6,629 nt of DNA from Clostridia bacterium (GCA_017421885.1 JAFOHJ010000052.1:1-6629); one strand, 5' to 3'; positions 1 through 5,016 are shown, counted from the first letter of the stretch. Made by a program: numbers and translations. The notes: generated by a model from the letters alone, not told the origin.

Positions 1-295
1 AGGGAGGATACGTCCACATATTCCAGTCGCCCTCGGGAACGACGTCCTGATGAGCTGTCAGCAGGAGGGGCAGCTTGCCCGACTTGCCTGTGCCCTTCCA
101 GTGATAGATAAGGGCGCACTTGCCGACGACCTCTTTTGTAAAGGTCTTATGTACAAGAGGATATGCCTCTTCAAGATATTCATGGAGCTTCAGGAAATCG
201 TCAACGCGTGTCTTATCAGGGTCGGCGCTGGAGACTGTGGGGATCTGGACCATGCCCTGAAGGTGCTTGACGAACAGTTCATTATCGTACTTCAT
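1..295 (-). CDS. M20-family metallopeptidase, N-terminal part (runs off window start)
   Basis: Reading the minus strand from ATG at 293-295 gives 98 residues before the window edge, beginning MKYDNELFVKHLQGMVQIPT. The segment LLLTAHQDVVPEGDW (about residues 77-91) is the first zinc-site motif of M20 exo-/dipeptidases: H82 and D84 form the His-x-Asp pair, and D84 would be the bridging ligand. The following WTYPP is typical of the carboxypeptidase S / PM20D1-like branch. Such enzymes are cytosolic, di-zinc hydrolases that remove amino acids from peptides or N-acyl amino acids; the exact substrate cannot be read here. The remaining catalytic residues and the lid domain lie outside the window. 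A good ribosome binding site (GAAGGAG, 304-310) sits 8 nt upstream of the ATG. The gene is divergent from the gene at 580. Confidence 0.85.
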   Translation of the reverse strand, partial: MKYDNELFVKHLQGMVQIPTVSSADPDKTRVDDFLKLHEYLEEAYPLVHKTFTKEVVGKCALIYHWKGTGKSGKLPLLLTAHQDVVPEGDWNMWTYPP

Positions 296-398
296 TGTTT
301 TTTCTCCTTCCGTGTATTACCGATGCGGATATTCAGCAGTTATGCACAAATTCTTTTTCTCAAAAGAGCCGCAGTCGGTGTTTTTCACTACAAGACAA

Positions 399-427
399 AT
401 ATTATCACAATACATTGATAATATCAA
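399..427 (-). promoter_or_regulatory. Sigma-A promoter for the M20 peptidase gene, extended -10
   Basis: On the minus strand there is TTGATA (422-427), a 17-nt spacer, then TAATAT (399-404), preceded by TG one base upstream (extended -10). Predicted transcription start is near 392, giving a leader of about 97 nt before the ATG at 295. The hexamers and spacing are seen directly; activity is inferred. Confidence 0.65.
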
Positions 428-428
428 T
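399..428. repeat. Nested palindromes overlapping the peptidase promoter (candidate operator)
   Basis: Two inverted repeats overlap. A perfect 9-bp pair ATATTATCA / TGATAATAT spans 399-424 with an 8-nt centre. A 7-1-7 palindrome ATTGATA-A-TATCAAT spans 414-428. Together they cover the whole -10 to -35 region, which is where a repressor would bind. The 7-1-7 layout resembles Fur-family boxes (TGATAATnATTATCA), but the match is partial and AT-rich DNA makes palindromes easier to find by chance. Confidence 0.4.
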
Positions 429-517
429 CTATTTTCTTAATAAAGGTTCAGAAATCAATTACTATTTGTATAATAACGTCGAAATATATCAAGCAGGCAA
501 GTTTTTCGACAATAATA

Positions 518-546
518 TTTCCATTTTCTCTGCTCTATGCTATTAT
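518..546 (+). promoter_or_regulatory. Probable promoter for the Ig-like protein gene
   Basis: TTTCCA (518-523, four of six matches to TTGACA) is followed by a 17-nt spacer and an extended -10, TGC-TATTAT (538-546). An overlapping perfect TATAAT lies at 544-549. Transcription would start near 553, about 27 nt before the ATG at 580. The -35 is weak, so this depends on the extended -10. Confidence 0.45.
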
Positions 547-579
547 AATATTATATTTGAGTAGGAAAGGCTGGATATT

Positions 580-1023
580 ATGAAAAAACGCCGGCTTATC
601 ATTATTACATTTATTCTTTGTTTAGCCGCCCTGTTTATCTTTTTTGGCTATCCAAATATAGGTCTTTCCCCTGTCGAAATCGAAATCAATGAGTATGTTG
701 CAATCGAAGCAGAGGTGATCGATGTCGATCAGAAAGGCATGTTGGTCAGTCTGACCAATCATTCATCTGCTGAATACACATTCAATGCGTTTTACCTTCT
801 TCACGTAAAAAAGGGAAATACTTGGTATAATTGGAAGCAAAAAGATATAGATCGAGAAGCTGTTACAGTTGCATATAGTATTGCGGCAAATACAAAGATA
901 GAGCATGAAGTCGAATGGCCGTATTGGTATAAAGAATTGAAACCGGGTCAGTATAGATTGATTCTGGATGGTTCTTTCGGTACACAAAAAGCCAACGTAC
1001 CCATCGAGTTTTCGATCAAATAA
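580..1023 (+). CDS. Exported or membrane-anchored Ig-like domain protein
   Basis: The 147-residue protein starts MKKRRLIIITFILC, with a positively charged start and one hydrophobic helix at about residues 6-23, so it is a signal peptide or an N-terminal anchor. There is no convincing lipobox: the only nearby cysteine, C14, follows Leu rather than Gly or Ala. Residues 32-147 look like a single beta-sandwich: alternating hydrophobic strands, a VSLTNHSSAEYTF segment (56-68), a KGNTWYNW stretch (78-85), VEWPYWYKELKPGQYRLI (111-128) and a closing strand VPIEFSIK. The 'LxPGxYRL' ending after a W-x-x-x-Y element matches the small bacterial Ig-like family often annotated PF20251, from memory of the family pattern. 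Function is unknown. The ribosome site AGGAAAGG (563-570) supports the start. The gene is clearly more AT-rich than its flanks and stands alone between a divergent and a convergent gene, which suggests acquisition. Confidence 0.8.
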   Translation: MKKRRLIIITFILCLAALFIFFGYPNIGLSPVEIEINEYVAIEAEVIDVDQKGMLVSLTNHSSAEYTFNAFYLLHVKKGNTWYNWKQKDIDREAVTVAYSIAANTKIEHEVEWPYWYKELKPGQYRLILDGSFGTQKANVPIEFSIK

Positions 1024-1027
1024 CCAA

Positions 1028-1058
1028 AAAAGTCATCCACAGATTGTGGATGACTTTT
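1028..1058. terminator. Bidirectional intrinsic terminator
   Basis: A perfect 14-bp stem pairs AAAAGTCATCCACA (1028-1041) with TGTGGATGACTTTT (1045-1058) around a 3-nt loop. T-rich tracts follow on both strands (TTTTGTTTT on plus, TTTTTTGG on minus). It separates two convergent genes, ending at 1023 (plus) and 1065 (minus), so it can serve both. Confidence 0.9.
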
Positions 1059-1064
1059 GTTTTA

Positions 1065-1394
1065 TCAGAATATGATCTCCTCCCCGGCGCTCTGCATCAT
1101 AAGATGCATCTCGGCCGGATAGACCTTGCATTTATCCATATCCACCCTGCCGTCGGCATCAAAGTGGACCCCCTCGCGCTCCAGCATCGCGCGCTGGCGC
1201 TCGCCGATGACAAGGCTGCCGTCGGCCTTGACCACCCTGTGCCAGGGATATTCGTGAGGGCAGGTGCGCATGGCAAAGCCCACAAATCGCGCCTTTCTCG
1301 GCTCGCCCATAAGCCCTGCGATATCACCGAAGCTCATAACGCGGCCCGTGGGGATGTTGCGCACGATCTGATGTACCGTTTTGAAAAAGCTCAT
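1065..1394 (-). CDS. Alkyltransferase-like (ATL) protein, MGMT family without the catalytic cysteine
   Basis: The 109-residue protein is a complete MGMT C-terminal (winged-helix DNA-binding) domain. IPTGRVMSFGDIAGLMG (14-30) is the family's conserved start, RFVGFAMR (36-43) carries the usual Arg finger and recognition-helix region, and the active-site motif PCHRV reads P50-W51-H52-R53-V54. Trp in place of the alkyl-accepting Cys defines ATL proteins such as E. coli YbaZ and fission yeast Atl1. These cannot repair O6-alkylguanine themselves; they bind the lesion, flip it out and hand it to nucleotide excision repair. Here that role is inferred from the family. A Cys at 45 is not in the catalytic position. 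It is the last gene of a three-gene minus-strand operon: only 3 nt separate its ATG from the preceding stop, and its ribosome site (GAGG) is weak, so translational coupling is likely. Confidence 0.88.
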   Translation of the reverse strand: MSFFKTVHQIVRNIPTGRVMSFGDIAGLMGEPRKARFVGFAMRTCPHEYPWHRVVKADGSLVIGERQRAMLEREGVHFDADGRVDMDKCKVYPAEMHLMMQSAGEEIIF

Positions 1395-1397
1395 TGC

Positions 1398-1901
1398 TTA
1401 TGCCTCGCCGGTTACCTCGATCCATGTGGGGGTGATGCCCATATGAGGCAGCACCTTTTCAAACAGGTCGGATGTCTTCATCATGATGCTCTGGCCGTTG
1501 GAGCCGGGATGCATGCAGACATGGCTGCTCTCGAGGATCTCCTTGTCGGCAACCAGCATGATCTCCTTCTCCTTGTCGAACATCAGGCTCAGGGGATTGA
1601 CGGCGCCGGGATGAACGCCCAGCTTCTCTTCAAGCACCTCGTAGCTGCCGAAGGACAGGCGGGCAACACCCAGCTTCTTAGAGACCTCCGATGTTCTGAA
1701 GGGCTTGTCGCCGATGATGAGCATCAGATAGAACATGGTCTTCTGACGGTTGGTGAGGAACAGATTGCGGAAGAACTTTGCGCCCAGCTCTTCTTCGATG
1801 GGGATAAGATCCTCCATTGTGTGAACGTCTTCGTGCTGAGCCAGCTTGTACTCGATGCCGAGGCCGTCGAGCATATCAAAAATCGCTTTATTATCAAACA
1901 T
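1398..1901 (-). CDS. ProXp-ala / YbaK-like aminoacyl-tRNA deacylase (prolyl-tRNA synthetase-associated domain)
   Basis: The 167-residue protein is a stand-alone copy of the editing (INS/YbaK) domain of bacterial prolyl-tRNA synthetase. Family members hydrolyse mischarged tRNA, most often Ala-tRNA-Pro, in the cytosol. Family features seen: LDGLGIEYKLAQHEDVHTME (11-30), the substrate-pocket segment AKFFRNLFLTNR (41-52), KKLGVARLSFGS (75-86), GAVNPLSLMFD (99-109) and the C-terminal HPGSNGQSIMM (131-141). Relatives usually have Lys-Asn-Leu-Phe-Leu at the pocket; here it is R45-N46-LFL, a conservative change at a residue reported as catalytically important in the family. The start is secure: TTAGGAGGT lies 8 nt upstream of the ATG, inside the 3' end of the transporter gene. 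The two genes overlap by 8 nt, which implies coupling. The Ala-tRNA-Pro specificity is a family inference. Confidence 0.85.
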   Translation of the reverse strand: MFDNKAIFDMLDGLGIEYKLAQHEDVHTMEDLIPIEEELGAKFFRNLFLTNRQKTMFYLMLIIGDKPFRTSEVSKKLGVARLSFGSYEVLEEKLGVHPGAVNPLSLMFDKEKEIMLVADKEILESSHVCMHPGSNGQSIMMKTSDLFEKVLPHMGITPTWIEVTGEA

Positions 1902-2787
1902 TTTCTTTTTTACCTCCTAACTGTGCCACTAAAACGCCGGCCATGATAATGCCGCCGCCCAATACTACCGACATGGTAAGCTCCTCAAGGCCGAGGATGA
2001 TCGAGAAGATGGTGGCAAACACCGCCTCGAGAGTATATATTACCGTAGCCTTGTTGGCATCGACCTTAGGCTGGGCGATGACCTGAACAAGGTTGGCCAC
2101 TATTGTAGGGAAGATCGCCGCAAGAACGATGGACTGAGCCGAGCCGCTGAGCTGGGCTGCCGTTGTTGTGGCCAGTGCTCCTGTCAGCAGGCAGTGGGCC
2201 AGCCCGCAGGCGGCCAGCGTGCCGAAGGTCAGGAAAGACAGAAGCGATGGGGGCATCTTGTCGCCTACCATCGATGTATATGTTACCTGAAGTGCCCATC
2301 CGATTGCGCCGATAAGTGTCAGCACATTGCCAAGGTTCATGGCAAGCACCTCGCCCGGCTTCATGTTAAGGACATATATTCCTATAAGGCAGAGGATGAC
2401 GGCGGCATAAATGCTTTTGCTGGGTTTATGCTTCATCATGATCCATGTTGTAAAGGGAGCTATGACCACATATATGGTGGTGATAAAGCTGCTGTTGGAT
2501 GGGGTGGTCATGGTTATACCTATAGTCTGAAATATCATGGCCGCAAAGAAGAGGACGCCCATGGAGCAGCCCATCATGACCTGCTGTTTTGTCGCTGTTT
2601 TGAAGTGCCTCAGGGCAAAGGGAAAAAGCAGCAGTGCTGCAAGGCCGTATCTCAGAAAGAGATATACCTCGGGAGCCATGCCTGTGTTGGTTGCTATCTT
2701 CGACCACACGAATGACATACTCCACGCCGTGGTGGTTATCATCAGCATAGCTTCATAAAACGAAGTTTTTTTACCTGTCAGCTGCAA
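1894..2787 (-). CDS. EamA/DMT-superfamily transporter
   Basis: From the TTG at 2785-2787 the protein has 297 residues and about ten hydrophobic helices arranged as two EamA repeats, the usual size and layout of drug/metabolite transporters. First-repeat landmarks are TTTAWSMSFVWSK (18-30), FLRYGLAALLLFPFAL (44-59) and GITMTTPSNSSFIT (90-103). In the second repeat, AQPKVDANKATVIYTLEAVF (238-257) is the highly typical motif before the last two helices. Substrate is unknown; relatives export amino acids, metabolites or drugs. The upstream in-frame GTG at 2815-2817 would add ten charged residues, but it has no ribosome site and coincides with the predicted transcription start. The TTG has AAGGAG 7 nt away, so TTG is preferred. 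It is first in the operon and overlaps the deacylase gene by 8 nt. Confidence 0.9.
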   Translation of the reverse strand: MQLTGKKTSFYEAMLMITTTAWSMSFVWSKIATNTGMAPEVYLFLRYGLAALLLFPFALRHFKTATKQQVMMGCSMGVLFFAAMIFQTIGITMTTPSNSSFITTIYVVIAPFTTWIMMKHKPSKSIYAAVILCLIGIYVLNMKPGEVLAMNLGNVLTLIGAIGWALQVTYTSMVGDKMPPSLLSFLTFGTLAACGLAHCLLTGALATTTAAQLSGSAQSIVLAAIFPTIVANLVQVIAQPKVDANKATVIYTLEAVFATIFSIILGLEELTMSVVLGGGIIMAGVLVAQLGGKKENV

Positions 2788-2794
2788 AAGATCT

Positions 2795-2800
2795 CTCCTT
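2795..2800 (-). promoter_or_regulatory. Ribosome binding site that decides a TTG start
   Basis: AAGGAG on the minus strand lies 7 nt before TTG (2785-2787). No Shine-Dalgarno sequence precedes the upstream GTG at 2815-2817, so the shorter reading of the transporter is chosen. Confidence 0.75.
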
Positions 2801-2823
2801 CCATATCCAATTCGCACCAGTTC

Positions 2824-2852
2824 AGTATAGCCTATCGGGAGTATAAAGTCAA
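2824..2852 (-). promoter_or_regulatory. Strong sigma-A promoter for the transporter operon
   Basis: TTGACT (2847-2852), a 17-nt spacer and TATACT (2824-2829) on the minus strand, each five of six matches to consensus. Transcription should start near 2817, giving a leader of about 30 nt. The infC promoter in this window has the same two hexamers and spacing. Confidence 0.85.
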
Positions 2853-2897
2853 ATATAAGCTCTCTGCGTACCCTGCCGGCCTCTCAGTACAGATACA

Positions 2898-2923
2898 GAA
2901 AAACCTCCCGTTTGGGAGGTTTT
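2898..2923 (-). terminator. Intrinsic terminator after the small membrane protein gene
   Basis: A 10-bp stem AAAACCTCCC / GGGAGGTTTT (2900-2909 with 2914-2923) with a 4-nt loop; on the minus strand it is followed by a short T tract ending at 2899. It lies 8 nt past the stop codon at 2932 and about 46 nt before the transporter promoter, insulating the two units. Confidence 0.88.
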
Positions 2924-2931
2924 CATGTTCA

Positions 2932-3147
2932 TTATTCTTCCTCGTCGGGATCAACGAAGCCGCGGTAGGCTTCCTTGACCAGCAGCAGCTGGACCATTGC
3001 GATGAAAGCGCAGGTCAATGTGCATGCTGTAGAGAGGATATTTGTCCACGATGCGTTTGCCATCAGCGATACGCCCGACAGTGTGCCGAGAACAGCGGCG
3101 ATGATGGTCATAACGGTCATGATCTTGATGATCCTGGTCTTGCTCAT
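2932..3147 (-). CDS. Small two-helix membrane protein, unknown function
   Basis: The 71-residue protein has a basic start (MSKTRIIKI), a first hydrophobic helix at about 10-30, a second at about 36-58 (ILSTACTLTCAFIAMVQLLLV), and a short acidic cytosolic-type tail ending DPDEEE. I recognise no family. AAGGAG at 3153-3158 is well placed for the ATG at 3145-3147. It follows rplT on the same strand with a 75-nt gap that contains the operon terminator and no convincing promoter, so it may depend on readthrough. A terminator follows it directly. Confidence 0.7.
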   Translation of the reverse strand: MSKTRIIKIMTVMTIIAAVLGTLSGVSLMANASWTNILSTACTLTCAFIAMVQLLLVKEAYRGFVDPDEEE

Positions 3148-3171
3148 TTTTTCTCCTTGGTCTGTAGGGGC

Positions 3172-3211
3172 GGAAAATAAAACAAAGCGCCGCCCTCTCG
3201 AGCAGCGCTTT
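3172..3211 (-). terminator. Terminator of the infC-rpmI-rplT operon
   Basis: On the minus strand a 12-bp stem (AAAGCGCTGCTC with GGGCGGCGCTTT, two G-T pairs) closes a GAGA tetraloop (stem-loop 3184-3211), followed by TGTTTTATTTT. It begins 12 nt past the rplT stop codon. Confidence 0.88.
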
Positions 3212-3222
3212 TTAAACTCTGA

Positions 3223-3576
3223 TTAAAGAGCAGCCTTAGCCTTCTCGACCAGAGCTGTGAAGCCCTGAGCGTCAGAGATAGCGATCTCAGAGAGCATCTT
3301 GCGGTTAAGTGTGATGCCGGCTCTCTTGAGGCCGTTCATGAAACGGGAGTAGTTGATATCATTCTGCTTGCATGCAGCCGAAATTCTGGAGATCCAGAGC
3401 TTGCGGAAATCACGCTTCTTCAGCTTTCTGCCGACATAAGCGTAGTTGCCCGACTTCATAACCTGCTGCTTGGCCATCTTGAAGTGGTTCTTCTTGGAAC
3501 CCCAGAAGCCCTTAGCCAGCTTGACGATCTTCTTTCTTCTCTTGCGCGTCATCATTGCGCCTTTAACTCTTGCCAT
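3223..3576 (-). CDS. rplT: Large-subunit ribosomal protein bL20
   Basis: The 117-residue basic protein is the full bL20 length. The long N-terminal tail [24 protein letters not shown] carries the family's Arg/Lys-rich extension that threads into 23S rRNA; the core [19 protein letters not shown] (50-68) and the C-terminal [19 protein letters not shown] (81-99) are characteristic. bL20 is required early in 50S assembly, and in Bacillus it also represses its own operon by acting on the infC leader RNA; the leader in this window (4354-4511) has the elements for this. It is third in the operon, 29 nt after rpmI, with an AAAGGAA ribosome site about 10 nt before the ATG. Confidence 0.98.
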   Translation of the reverse strand: MARVKGAMMTRKRRKKIVKLAKGFWGSKKNHFKMAKQQVMKSGNYAYVGRKLKKRDFRKLWISRISAACKQNDINYSRFMNGLKRAGITLNRKMLSEIAISDAQGFTALVEKAKAAL

Positions 3577-3605
3577 TTAAGAACATTCCTTTCCGTATCT
3601 GGGGT

Positions 3606-3806
3606 TTATTTATAGGGGATCAGACGCATGATCTGGGGAGCTACTGTTGCATCAACAAAAGCGTCCTTGCGCAGATGGCGCATCTTCTGTGTGGACTTGC
3701 AGCCCTTAATGTCGTGACGTCTCTTAGCTGTGCCACGCTTGATCTTACCTGTCTTTGTGATGCTGAATCTCTTCTTAGCGCCACTATGTGTCTTTATCTT
3801 GGGCAT
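3606..3806 (-). CDS. rpmI: Large-subunit ribosomal protein bL35
   Basis: The 66-residue basic protein starts MPKIKTHSGAKKRFSITKTGK, the standard bL35 N-terminus, and continues through RRHDIKGCKSTQKMRHLR (29-46) to LIPYK at the end, with the family's usual length. bL35 sits in the 50S subunit. The ribosome site AGAGGAG lies 8 nt from the ATG. It is the middle gene of infC-rpmI-rplT, 28 nt after infC and 29 nt before rplT, the order conserved across most bacteria. Confidence 0.97.
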   Translation of the reverse strand: MPKIKTHSGAKKRFSITKTGKIKRGTAKRRHDIKGCKSTQKMRHLRKDAFVDATVAPQIMRLIPYK

Positions 3807-3834
3807 AATTTTTCTCCTCTCTGGTGGGGGTTAA

Positions 3835-4353
3835 TTACTTTTTCTTTTCAGGAGCCAAAAACATCAGCATCTGACGTCCTTCGAGCTTGGGCGCCTTCTC
3901 AACAACGCCTACGTTCGCACAGGCCTCGCCGAAACGGTTGAGCACATCCAGACCGATATTGGTGTGGGCCAGCTCTCTGCCTCTAAAGCGGATCGAAGCC
4001 TTTACCTTATCGCCGCCCGAAAGGAACTTCTGGGCTGCCTTGACCTTTGTTTCAAAGTCATGTGTGTCGATCTTTGCCGACAGTCTGACTTCCTTGATCT
4101 CGACGACCTTCTGATTCTTTCTGTTCTCTTTTTCCTTCTTGGCCTGTTCAAAACGGAACTTACCATAGTCCATTACACGGCATACGGGAGGCTCGGCCTT
4201 GGGAGCGATCTTAACCAGATCGAATCCTCTCTCGGCTGCGATCTCCAGTGCGCGCTGCGATGTTACAACACCCAGCTGGGAGCCGTCTACGTCTATGAGT
4301 CTTACTTCCTTATCAGTGATCTCTTCATTGATCTGATGTTCTTGAGTGCTAAT
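3835..4353 (-). CDS. infC: Translation initiation factor IF-3, AUU start
   Basis: Read from ATT at 4351-4353 the protein has 172 residues, the normal IF-3 size. The N-domain (1 to about 70: HQINEEIT, VRLIDVDGSQLGVV, PVCRVMDYGKFRFEQAKKEK) and the C-domain (about 84-172: KEVRLSAKIDTHDFETKVKA, FLSGGDKVKASIRFRGRE) are both complete. IF-3 binds the 30S subunit, prevents 50S joining and checks the start codon. A longer in-frame ATG at 4411-4413 would put 20 foreign residues (ILPPLFQFFWRC type) in front and would be encoded by the terminator hairpin of the leader. The strong site GGAGGTG lies exactly 7 nt before ATT. AUU is also the infC start in E. coli, where it allows IF-3 to repress its own translation; the same is inferred here. 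Confidence 0.95.
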   Translation of the reverse strand: MSTQEHQINEEITDKEVRLIDVDGSQLGVVTSQRALEIAAERGFDLVKIAPKAEPPVCRVMDYGKFRFEQAKKEKENRKNQKVVEIKEVRLSAKIDTHDFETKVKAAQKFLSGGDKVKASIRFRGRELAHTNIGLDVLNRFGEACANVGVVEKAPKLEGRQMLMFLAPEKKK

Positions 4354-4360
4354 GCTGAAA

Positions 4361-4367
4361 CACCTCC
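4361..4367 (-). promoter_or_regulatory. Shine-Dalgarno site fixing the AUU start of infC
   Basis: GGAGGTG on the minus strand with a 7-nt spacer to ATT (4351-4353). No ATG, GTG or TTG occurs at suitable spacing. The site lies just after the leader terminator's T tract, so it is transcribed only on readthrough. Confidence 0.85.
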
Positions 4368-4403
4368 AAAAAAATTGAAAAAGGGGCGGCAGAATACCGT
4401 CCC
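4368..4403 (-). terminator. Attenuator terminator in the infC leader
   Basis: GGGACGG (4397-4403) pairs with CCGCCCC (4383-4389) around a 7-nt loop, with one A-C mismatch or bulged A. It is followed on the minus strand by TTTTTCAATTTTTTT. It lies between the promoter and the infC ribosome site, so it must be conditional for the operon to be expressed. Confidence 0.75.
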
Positions 4404-4516
4404 GAACAAACACGCGCTGAAGCCAGACATTTTTATGTCTTTCCCCTTTGCTGATGTTGACCTCTTCTTAGACAATTGAGGTGAGGATGGTGGTTCCTGC
4501 TTTCTTTTACTCCGAT

Positions 4517-4545
4517 AGTATACCAAGAATCCACTCTCAAGTCAA
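4517..4545 (-). promoter_or_regulatory. Strong sigma-A promoter of infC-rpmI-rplT
   Basis: TTGACT (4540-4545), 17-nt spacer, TATACT (4517-4522) on the minus strand; start of transcription expected near 4511. It is divergent from the DUF1292 promoter, about 87 bp away. Confidence 0.88.
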
Positions 4546-4594
4546 CTATCACATTTCAATAAATTTCAGCCTTAAAAACCTCCCAAAAAAGCAA

Positions 4595-4626
4595 ATTTGA
4601 CGGGCATTTTGACCATTCCGCCAAAT
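4595..4626. repeat. Imperfect inverted repeat between divergent promoters
   Basis: ATTTGACGG (4595-4603) and CCGCCAAAT (4618-4626) are inverted with one mismatch in nine, separated by 14 nt. It lies just upstream of the DUF1292 -35 element, so it could be an operator. There is no T tract that would make it a terminator. No other function can be seen. Confidence 0.3.
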
Positions 4627-4631
4627 GTCTG

Positions 4632-4659
4632 TTGTTTTCCGTGCAATATCTGATATAAT
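4632..4659 (+). promoter_or_regulatory. Extended -10 promoter for the DUF1292 gene
   Basis: TTGTTT (4632-4637), a 16-nt spacer and a perfect extended -10, TGA-TATAAT (4651-4659). Transcription should start near 4666, about 26 nt before the ATG. Confidence 0.7.
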
Positions 4660-4691
4660 CAGTAATAAGATAGAAAACGGAGGATATAATA

Positions 4692-4982
4692 ATGGATGAA
4701 AGAAACTTCATGACCCTCACCGATGAGGACGGCAACGACGTCGAGTTCGAACACCTCGATACTGTCGAATATAACGACAGGACCTATTTCGCCTTCAAGC
4801 CGGTCGATCTTACCGAAGAAGAAGAGCTTGCCTTTGAGCCTCTTATCATGGTTCTCGAGGTCGAGGATGAAGAAGAATTCCTCGTTCCCGTAGCCGACGA
4901 CGAAGAATACGACACACTTTATCAGATCTTTGCCGAGCGCTTTGACGAGCTGTTCTTCGGCGAAGAAGAGGATGCCGAGTAA
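4692..4982 (+). CDS. DUF1292 (YrzB-like) small acidic protein
   Basis: The 96-residue protein is very acidic, with Asp/Glu-rich ends. The arrangement MTLTDEDGNDVEFEHLDTVEYNDRTYFAF (7-35), LIMVLEVEDEEEFLVPVADDEEYDTLYQIFAERFDELF (51-88) matches the DUF1292 family: an N-terminal 'DEDG.E..FE.LDT.EY...YY' strand pair, a 'P.D' insertion, then a helix ending in FDEL. The family is widespread in Firmicutes and its function is unknown; in Bacillus it lies in the ruvX region. Here it stands apart from those genes. The start is firm: CGGAGG lies 8 nt upstream. No obvious intrinsic terminator follows within 4983-5016. Confidence 0.9.
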   Translation: MDERNFMTLTDEDGNDVEFEHLDTVEYNDRTYFAFKPVDLTEEEELAFEPLIMVLEVEDEEEFLVPVADDEEYDTLYQIFAERFDELFFGEEEDAE

Positions 4983-5016
4983 TATCACTACCAAAAACAC
5001 AGAGATTAGTCAATAC

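Larger units (their letters stand above)
4354..4511 (-). ncRNA. infC leader RNA, candidate L20-type attenuation leader
   Basis: The predicted transcript start near 4511 gives an untranslated leader of about 157 nt. In order on the minus strand it contains ACCTC/GAGGT elements, an AAAGGGG tract (4443-4449), a 6-bp hairpin AGACAT-AAAA-ATGTCT (4425-4440), and a terminator hairpin with T tracts (4368-4403). AAAGGGG is complementary to CCCCTTT (4380-4386), which includes the 3' arm of the terminator, so an antiterminator is possible. In Bacillus subtilis, L20 binding to the infC leader promotes termination. That L20 is the ligand here is inference from operon content and architecture. Confidence 0.7.

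Noticed and set aside
50..418. Plus-strand open frame of 122 codons
   Set aside because: It lies opposite the M20 peptidase start and its promoter, lacks a ribosome site and shows no family features.
414..428. FNR/CRP site (TTGAT-N4-ATCAA)
   Set aside because: The half-sites are present but separated by 3 nt rather than 4.
1044..1946. Long plus-strand open frame of 300 codons
   Set aside because: It is the antisense shadow of the ATL and deacylase genes, which have clear family motifs, ribosome sites and operon spacing on the minus strand.
4354..4413. ATG-initiated N-terminal extension of infC (20 residues)
   Set aside because: The extra codons fall on the attenuator hairpin and T tracts and match no IF-3; the ribosome site points to ATT at 4351-4353.
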